A stretch of DNA of 43,221 bases, from positions 3,324 through 46,544 of the forward strand of contig CAMYKC010000017.1 in NCBI GenBank assembly GCA_947258865.1. The letters run 5' to 3'. The notes beneath the pieces were generated by a model. The model worked only from the letters and a program-made list of their open reading frames with translations, was not told where the DNA came from and did not search any database. Of the stretch, positions 38,079-43,221 are shown in pieces. This stretch comes from an uncultured Lysobacterales bacterium. GTDB taxonomy: Bacteria > Pseudomonadota > Gammaproteobacteria > Xanthomonadales > SZUA-36. The translations under genes were made by a program, and so were the position numbers. Numbering within the stretch: the stretch's first letter is position 1; each line of letters starts with the position of its first letter.

Positions 38079-38768
38079 ATGGTCACCTTCGAACATGTAA
38101 GTAAGCGCTATTCGGGCAATGTAAATGCCCTGCAGGATGTCAGTTTTCATCTCGACCCGGGCGAAATGGTCTTCCTTACCGGTCATTCCGGAGCCGGGAA
38201 AAGCACATTATTGCGGCTGATTCTGATGCTCGAGAGAGCCACGCGCGGGCAAATTGTGGTCGACAAGCGGAACCTGGGTAAAACCCCGTCACGGCTGGCA
38301 CCCCGGATTCGTCAGCGGATCGGCATGATATTCCAGGACCACAAGCTCCTGAGCGATAAAACCGTATTCGACAACGTGTCGCTGCCGCTGATGATCGCCG
38401 GTATGCGCTATCCGGATATCCGTAAGCGGGTCCGGGCGGCGCTGGACAAGGTTGGCTTGTTGAGCAAAGAGAAATCATGGCCTTTGATGCTGTCCGGGGG
38501 TGAACAGCAGCGTGTAGGGGTTGCGCGCGCTATTGTCGGAATGCCGCCGCTGTTGCTGGCCGATGAACCTACCGGGAACCTCGACCCGGAGTTGTCGGAA
38601 GACCTCTTCGTCCTGTTCAGACAATTGAACGCACAAGGCGTGACCGTGTTGGTCGCCAGTCATGACCTGGCTTTGATTCGTGCCATGGGGCAGCGTGTCC
38701 TCGTGCTTTCGCACGGCCGGCTGGTGGATGACATACCGGCCTGTGATGTCGGCAGGCTGCGGCCGTGA
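38079..38768 (+). CDS. ftsE: Cell division ATP-binding protein FtsE
   Basis: FtsE is the ATPase that, with FtsX, drives periplasmic amidase activation during division. The 229-residue product has Walker A GHSGAGKS (35-42), Q-loop IGMIFQDHKLL, signature LSGGEQQR, and Walker B LLLADEPTGNLD. Length is typical (220-230). The ATG abuts the rhlB stop and the TGA overlaps the ftsX GTG, so the three genes are probably cotranslated. No ftsY is present upstream, unlike in E. coli. Confidence 0.97.
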   Translation: MVTFEHVSKRYSGNVNALQDVSFHLDPGEMVFLTGHSGAGKSTLLRLILMLERATRGQIVVDKRNLGKTPSRLAPRIRQRIGMIFQDHKLLSDKTVFDNVSLPLMIAGMRYPDIRKRVRAALDKVGLLSKEKSWPLMLSGGEQQRVGVARAIVGMPPLLLADEPTGNLDPELSEDLFVLFRQLNAQGVTVLVASHDLALIRAMGQRVLVLSHGRLVDDIPACDVGRLRP

Positions 38769-39727
38769 GCCTGCGGCAAATCCGCAGGAAGATTCGCGCA
38801 TGGGGCAGACGCCAGCTTTACAGCTTTTTTTCAAGCCTGGGCACGCTCCTGAGCCATCGCCTGGGCACCCTCATGACGATCCTGGTCCTGGGTATAGCCA
38901 TGGTGCTGCCACTCGGGCTCTATGTGAGCGTCAAAAATCTGCGGGCCATCGATCTGGAGCGCGAAGAGTGGGGAACCATTACCGTTTTTCTGCAACTTGG
39001 CGCGGGTGAAGAAAAAGTAAAAACATTTGCGGGGCGGATTGGCCAGGAGCGGAATGCGGACGTGGTCACCGTGTCACCCGAGCAGGGGATGGAAGAATTC
39101 AGTGCGGTGTCCGGTTTCGGGCAGGCCATTGATATGTTCGAAGAAAATCCGCTGCCTTGGGTCCTCCAGGTTACACCCCGGCAAGTAGAAAACGAAAAAT
39201 TCGAGGAGACCGTCGCTGATCTCGGAGCCTGGCTGGAGGGGCAGGACGGGGTCGATCTTGTACAGGTGGATTACAAATGGCTCAAGCGCCTGGCGGGCTT
39301 ATTGGAACTCGGGGATGCTTTTGTCACGGTGCTTACCGTGATGTTTTCACTGGCAGTGGTGGTGGTGATTGCCAATACCATCCGGCTGGACGTTGCCAGC
39401 CGTTCAGACGAAATCTCTGTTTTGAACATGGTTGGCGCAGGCAACAGCTTCATCCGCCAGCCATTTCTGTATTCGGGTTTCTGGTACGGTCTGCTCGGCG
39501 CATTCCTCGCGCTCCTGCTTCTGAATCTCTCCATGTTTTATCTCCAGCGGCCACTCACGCAATTGCTGGACGCCTATGGAAACACCTTCGAAGTCATGGG
39601 CTTGGGCGGCCGGGGATCGCTTTTGGTATTGCTCGCCGGGGGGGTGCTCGGTTTCCTCGGCGCCTGGCTTTCGGTGCGACGTTACCTGCGTCAGTTCAGG
39701 CTGGAAGACCCACCCCGTCGCAGTTGA
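38765..39727 (+). CDS. ftsX: Cell division protein FtsX
   Basis: FtsX is the four-helix permease partner of FtsE. The 320-residue product starts at a GTG overlapping the ftsE stop. It has a basic N terminus, a first membrane segment (about 40-58), a periplasmic domain (about 60-185), and three C-terminal membrane segments around VLTVMFSLAVVVVIANTIRL, LYSGFWYGLLGAFLALLLLN and LVLLAGGVLGFLGAWLSV. RSDEISVLNMVGAGNSFIRQPF is the usual cytosolic loop (split here at about 212-224 and 225-234). Confidence 0.96.
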   Translation: MSLRQIRRKIRAWGRRQLYSFFSSLGTLLSHRLGTLMTILVLGIAMVLPLGLYVSVKNLRAIDLEREEWGTITVFLQLGAGEEKVKTFAGRIGQERNADVVTVSPEQGMEEFSAVSGFGQAIDMFEENPLPWVLQVTPRQVENEKFEETVADLGAWLEGQDGVDLVQVDYKWLKRLAGLLELGDAFVTVLTVMFSLAVVVVIANTIRLDVASRSDEISVLNMVGAGNSFIRQPFLYSGFWYGLLGAFLALLLLNLSMFYLQRPLTQLLDAYGNTFEVMGLGGRGSLLVLLAGGVLGFLGAWLSVRRYLRQFRLEDPPRRS

Positions 39728-39897
39728 TTCATATTAATAAAAAGTTATATATAATAACTATCTGTTTTAATTACCTTTATTACGTATGGAACCTATCCGT
39801 TCAGGTCATGTCTTATGCTAAAGTTGAGACTTTGAGCGGCAGCGTTGACGAGATCGCCAGCAGGCGTTCCCTGAAGGGGCTTTTTTTGGTATTGAGA

Positions 39898-39911
39898 GCA
39901 TAAATTTATGC
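39898..39911. promoter_or_regulatory. Perfect 14-base palindrome upstream of rpoH
   Basis: GCATAAATTTATGC is a perfect palindrome placed 28 bases before the rpoH ATG and just before the AGGAGG ribosome binding site at 39930-39935. TAGACT right after it could be a -10 box. It may be an operator or part of an mRNA hairpin. Upstream, 39735-39785 is unusually AT-rich for this GC-rich window, with an AGTTAT...ATAACT repeat, suggestive of a promoter region. Confidence 0.45.
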
Positions 39912-39939
39912 TAGACTGGTCCGCTGCCCAGGAGGATAA

Positions 39940-40800
39940 ATGAGCAAAGAACTGGTACCAAGTCATCTTTTGGTTCCCGCGGGAACAGGAAGCCTGGATG
40001 CGTATATCCAGGAGGTCAATAAGATTCCTGTGCTGACGCTGGAAGAAGAGCAGGATTTTGCCCGCCGTTACCGTGACGATGGCGACATTGAAGCTGCCCG
40101 CAGAATGGTGCTTGCCCATCTGCGTTTCGTCGTGCACGTAGCAAAAGGCTACACCGGTTATGGGCTGGCGCTCGGTGATTTAGTCCAGGAAGGAAACATC
40201 GGCTTGATGAAAGCGGTCAAACGCTTTGATCCGGACCATGGCGTCCGCCTGGTTTCTTTCGCTGTGCACTGGATTCGGGCGGAAATGCATGAATTCATCT
40301 TGCGGAACTGGCGCATCGTCAAGGTTGCCACCACCAAGGCGCAGCGGAAATTGTTTTTCAATCTCAGGAAATCCAAGAAGCGGCTCGGTTGGTTGAGCTA
40401 CGCGGAAGTTCATACCGTGGCCGAAAACCTGGGCGTGAAACCCGAGGTCGTGCTGGAAATGGAATCTCGCCTCTCCGGTCAGGATGTCGGATTCGATCTG
40501 CCGCCGAATGCAGACGATGAGATTCCCTACGTCGCTCCGGTTGCCTACCTCGAGAGCAAGTCCAGAGATCCGCAGACTGAATGCGAAGCTGAAAATCTGT
40601 CGGAACATAACAACACCTTGTTGTATGCTGGCCTCGATGAGCTGGATGAGCGCAGCAGGGACATCATCCGCAGCCGCTGGTTGCAGGAAGACAAGATGAC
40701 CCTGCAGGATCTGGCCGATCGCTACGGTATCTCGGCCGAGCGAATCCGCCAGTTGGAAGCAAACGCACTGCGAAAGATGAGGGCGTCAATTACCGCCTGA
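39940..40800 (+). CDS. rpoH: RNA polymerase sigma-32 (heat-shock) factor
   Basis: RpoH directs RNA polymerase to heat-shock promoters. The 286-residue product has region 2 ([21 protein letters not shown], split near 61-70 and 71-81, then [17 protein letters not shown]). The diagnostic RpoH box QRKLFFNLR is at 135-143. Region 4 has the helix-turn-helix [20 protein letters not shown]. Length is typical (284-290). ftsE-ftsX-rpoH is the classic gammaproteobacterial order. A terminator follows. Confidence 0.98.
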   Translation: MSKELVPSHLLVPAGTGSLDAYIQEVNKIPVLTLEEEQDFARRYRDDGDIEAARRMVLAHLRFVVHVAKGYTGYGLALGDLVQEGNIGLMKAVKRFDPDHGVRLVSFAVHWIRAEMHEFILRNWRIVKVATTKAQRKLFFNLRKSKKRLGWLSYAEVHTVAENLGVKPEVVLEMESRLSGQDVGFDLPPNADDEIPYVAPVAYLESKSRDPQTECEAENLSEHNNTLLYAGLDELDERSRDIIRSRWLQEDKMTLQDLADRYGISAERIRQLEANALRKMRASITA

Positions 40801-40825
40801 TTCCGCAGTACGCCAACGATATACG

Positions 40826-40853
40826 AAACGGCCTCCACAGCGGAGGCCGTTTT
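40826..40853 (+). terminator. Rho-independent terminator after rpoH
   Basis: AAACGGCCTCC (40826-40836) pairs perfectly with GGAGGCCGTTT (40842-40852) around a five-base loop and runs into a short T tract. It ends only 18 bases before the next start codon, so the lysC-lysA fusion is probably expressed from a promoter overlapping this region or by read-through. Confidence 0.88.
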
Positions 40854-40870
40854 CATTTGGAGAGAGTGAA

Positions 40871-43221
40871 ATGCAGGAACAAGCAGACCGCCAATGGCTT
40901 GTGATGAAATTCGGAGGCACCAGCGTCAGCTCTGCCGACAGCTGGACGACGATTTGCGAGCAGGCGAGTAAGCACATCGAGGCAGGCAGGCGGGTGCTGA
41001 TCGTGGTTTCTGCATTGTCCGGGGTGACGAACCAGTTGACCCGCTTGGCCAATGATGCAAATCCTGGCGAGAAGCGCGCTATCCTGGCGGACATCAGCCT
41101 GAAACACCACGCACTTCATGACGAACTCGGCATCGAGCCGTCAAAGGAGTTCCTGGAACACTGGGTCAGCCTTGAGAAGCTGATGGCACAGTCAACATCA
41201 GCGATGAAACCCGAACAACGAGCGCGCTTGCTCGGTCAGGGCGAACTTCTCTCCAGTTGCCTGGGTTTCCAGGCGCTGGCCGCGGCCGACCTCGAACCCG
41301 CCTGGCAGGACGCACGAACCTTGCTGGAGGCCAGGCCGGAATATTCGCCGGAATCCGGTATCGATGTGCTGGCCGCGCGCTGCGGCGACCATGCAGACCC
41401 CGATCTGGAGCAAAAGCTGGCGGGCCAGGCGCAATTGCACATCACCCAGGGCTTTATCGCATCCGGGCCCGGTGGAAGTACCTGTTTGCTCGGACGGGGC
41501 GGTTCAGACACATCCGCGGCCTGCCTGGCCGCCAGGCTTTCTGCTGCCGCGCTGGAGATCTGGACTGATGTGCCGGGTATCTTCAGTGCCGATCCGCGGG
41601 TGGTTCCCGAGGCGCGCCTGTTACGCCGCCTGAGCTACAGCGAAGCGCAGGAACTGGCCTCGATGGGCGCCAGGGTGCTTCATCCCCCCAGTATCCAGCC
41701 GGCCAGACGCCATGCCATACCCGTGTATATCAAGGATACAAACCGGCCCGCCGAACTTGGTACCCGGATCGGTGCTCGCAGCCCGCGTGAGGAGGCCCAG
41801 GTCAAAGGCGTGGTCAGCCGCGACAACATCACCGTCATGACGATGGAGAATCCATCGATGTGGCACCAGGCAGGTTTCCTGGCGGACGCTTTCGCGGTTT
41901 TCAAACGCCATGGCTGTTCCGTCGACCTGATATCCACTTCGGAATCCACCGTAACGGTGAGCCTGGACCCGCAGGTACCGGCACATCTCGACGAACAGCG
42001 GATGGCGGCTTTCCTCGATGACCTCGAGGCGCTTTGTACAGTCACTGTCCATAATGGCTGCATGTCGATCAGCCTGGTGGGTAATGCGATCCGCACCATC
42101 CTGGGCCGGCTGTCTGCCGCCCTGGACGTCTTCCAGGATCGCCACGTTCACATGGTGACGCAATCAGCCAACGACCTGAACCTGACCCTGGTCGTAGACC
42201 CGGAACACGCGCCGCGCCTGGTCCGGAAGCTGCACCAGTTGCTGATTGCGTCCCAGGCCGAAAACCGTCCGGAATTTGGCCCCAGCTGGACCGAATTGAC
42301 CCGCGTGGTGCAGCCTGCGGACCAGGCGGATCCCTGGTGGAAGGACAAATCGCAGCAATTATGCAGCGTGATGCAGGGACGTGATTCGGCCTATGTCTAT
42401 GATCTGGATGCGGCCCGCCAGGCTGCGCAGCGGCTCGTCGACCTGGATTCGGTCAGCCGCATCCTTTACGCGGTAAAAGCCAACGACAACGCGGACCTTC
42501 TCAATACGCTGGCGGGTGAAGGCGTCGGATTCGAGTGCGTTTCGATGGACGAAGTCGACCACGTGATGAAAAGTGTCCCTGCCACCGCGCCTGCAGACAT
42601 ACTCTTCACTCCGAATTTTGCCCCCCGTCATGAATACGAGGCTGCACTGCAAACCGGAGTCCGGCTGACCGTCGACAACTCCTGGGCCATCCAGCAGTGG
42701 CCCGAGGTATTTGCCGGCAGGGATATTTTTCTGCGCCTGGACCTGGACACCGGCTACGGTCACCACAAAAAAGTGATCACTTCCGGTGCGGATTCAAAAT
42801 TCGGCATCTCCCTGGAGCACCTTCAAAAAGTCAGCCGCTCATTGCAGGAAAACGGCACGCGCGTGACCGGCCTGCATGCCCACACGGGAAGCGGCGTCAT
42901 CAACGCCGACGTGTGGCGCGAGCAACTGGAGCGCTTTCTCGAGGTTCTGCCGGCAGTTCCGGACGCCCGGGTTCTTGACCTCGGCGGTGGCCTGGGAGTG
43001 CCGGACCGGCGTAGCCAGGCCGGTTTCGACCTTGGCAGGATGGACGAGTTGCTGGCCGAAACGATCGGTGGACATGGCATTGAGCTGTGGTTGGAGCCCG
43101 GCCGTTATCTCGCAGCCGAGTGCGGCGTATTACTGTCGCGGGTGACTCAACTGAAGACCAAGGGCCAGTACCATTACCTGGGCGTCAGCACGGGCATGAA
43201 CTCACTGATTCGCCCCGCGTT
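40871..43221 (+). CDS. Bifunctional aspartate kinase / diaminopimelate decarboxylase (cut by window end)
   Basis: One open frame of 783 visible codons joins the first and last enzymes of lysine synthesis. The N-terminal aspartokinase has MKFGGTSVSS (about 12-21), RGGSDTSAA and WTDVPGIFSADPR (split near 236-248), then ACT-type regulatory segments (about 315-455). The C-terminal half is PLP-dependent diaminopimelate decarboxylase. Lys536 in YAVKANDN is the Schiff base, with later HAHTGSG, LDLGGGLGVP and LEPGRYLAAE. The usual full fusion is about 860 residues, so roughly 80 are outside. GGAGAGAG precedes the ATG. Such lysC-lysA fusions are known from Xanthomonas and relatives. Lysine feedback through the ACT domains is expected from the family. 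Confidence 0.95.
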   Translation, partial: MQEQADRQWLVMKFGGTSVSSADSWTTICEQASKHIEAGRRVLIVVSALSGVTNQLTRLANDANPGEKRAILADISLKHHALHDELGIEPSKEFLEHWVSLEKLMAQSTSAMKPEQRARLLGQGELLSSCLGFQALAAADLEPAWQDARTLLEARPEYSPESGIDVLAARCGDHADPDLEQKLAGQAQLHITQGFIASGPGGSTCLLGRGGSDTSAACLAARLSAAALEIWTDVPGIFSADPRVVPEARLLRRLSYSEAQELASMGARVLHPPSIQPARRHAIPVYIKDTNRPAELGTRIGARSPREEAQVKGVVSRDNITVMTMENPSMWHQAGFLADAFAVFKRHGCSVDLISTSESTVTVSLDPQVPAHLDEQRMAAFLDDLEALCTVTVHNGCMSISLVGNAIRTILGRLSAALDVFQDRHVHMVTQSANDLNLTLVVDPEHAPRLVRKLHQLLIASQAENRPEFGPSWTELTRVVQPADQADPWWKDKSQQLCSVMQGRDSAYVYDLDAARQAAQRLVDLDSVSRILYAVKANDNADLLNTLAGEGVGFECVSMDEVDHVMKSVPATAPADILFTPNFAPRHEYEAALQTGVRLTVDNSWAIQQWPEVFAGRDIFLRLDLDTGYGHHKKVITSGADSKFGISLEHLQKVSRSLQENGTRVTGLHAHTGSGVINADVWREQLERFLEVLPAVPDARVLDLGGGLGVPDRRSQAGFDLGRMDELLAETIGGHGIELWLEPGRYLAAECGVLLSRVTQLKTKGQYHYLGVSTGMNSLIRPA

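Noticed and set aside
39868-39890. T-run after CCCTGAAGGGG as an ftsX terminator
   Set aside because: The stem is only three or four pairs, too weak to call despite seven Ts.

Overview
The window is bacterial chromosome from a gammaproteobacterium. It opens in the S10/spc ribosomal-protein cluster and runs through the alpha operon in the usual order. It also carries the gammaproteobacterial rhlB / trxA-rho divergent pair and ftsE-ftsX-rpoH. The aspartokinase-diaminopimelate decarboxylase fusion at the right edge and the class II DAHP synthase are features I associate with the Xanthomonadales / Woeseia / Wenzhouxiangella side of the class. That placement is an inference. I saw no tRNA, rRNA, CRISPR array, insertion sequence or prophage.

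Layout. 1-10229 (+): rplV(end)-rpsC-rplP-rpmC-rpsQ-rplN-rplX-rplE-rpsN-rpsH-rplF-rplR-rpsE-rpmD-rplO-secY-rpmJ, then a promoter and rpsM-rpsK-rpsD-rpoA-rplQ, closed by a strong bidirectional terminator. 10326-15469 (-): a compact cluster feoA-feoB-phosphodiesterase-like gene-class III aminotransferase behind a good Fur-box match. 15763-20113 (-): histidine utilisation genes hutU-hutH-hutI, separated from feoA by a nested palindromic repeat. 20245-24931 (+): dsbB, class II DAHP synthase, an M61 peptidase, and a Tat-exported aldo/keto-reductase-like protein. 24956-29709 (-): ggt, pdxB, typA. 29856-34551 (+): mdh-prpB-prpC, terminator, prpD (methylcitrate cycle). 34602-36498 (-): trxA and rho. 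36756-40800 (+): rhlB-ftsE-ftsX and rpoH. 40871 to the end (+): the lysC-lysA fusion, cut by the window edge.

How the genes work together. The left third is core translation, secretion and RNA polymerase. The middle is catabolism and nutrient uptake: ferrous iron entry, histidine to formiminoglutamate, propionyl-CoA through methylcitrate to pyruvate and succinate, and gamma-glutamyl transfer. The right third is RNA metabolism, cell division, heat-shock control and lysine synthesis.

Most notable observations. (1) rplF (ribosomal protein L6) has lost about 49 codons from its middle and is frameshifted. This is either an assembly deletion or a real lesion in a core gene. (2) A phosphodiesterase-like gene with an altered metal site and a phospho-lyase-like aminotransferase are tightly coupled to Fur-type feoAB. 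(3) A Tat-exported aldo/keto-reductase fold lacks most of its catalytic tetrad. (4) A nested inverted repeat between hutI and feoA looks like a dispersed genomic element. No wholly new multi-gene system is evident; the feo-linked pair is the nearest candidate.
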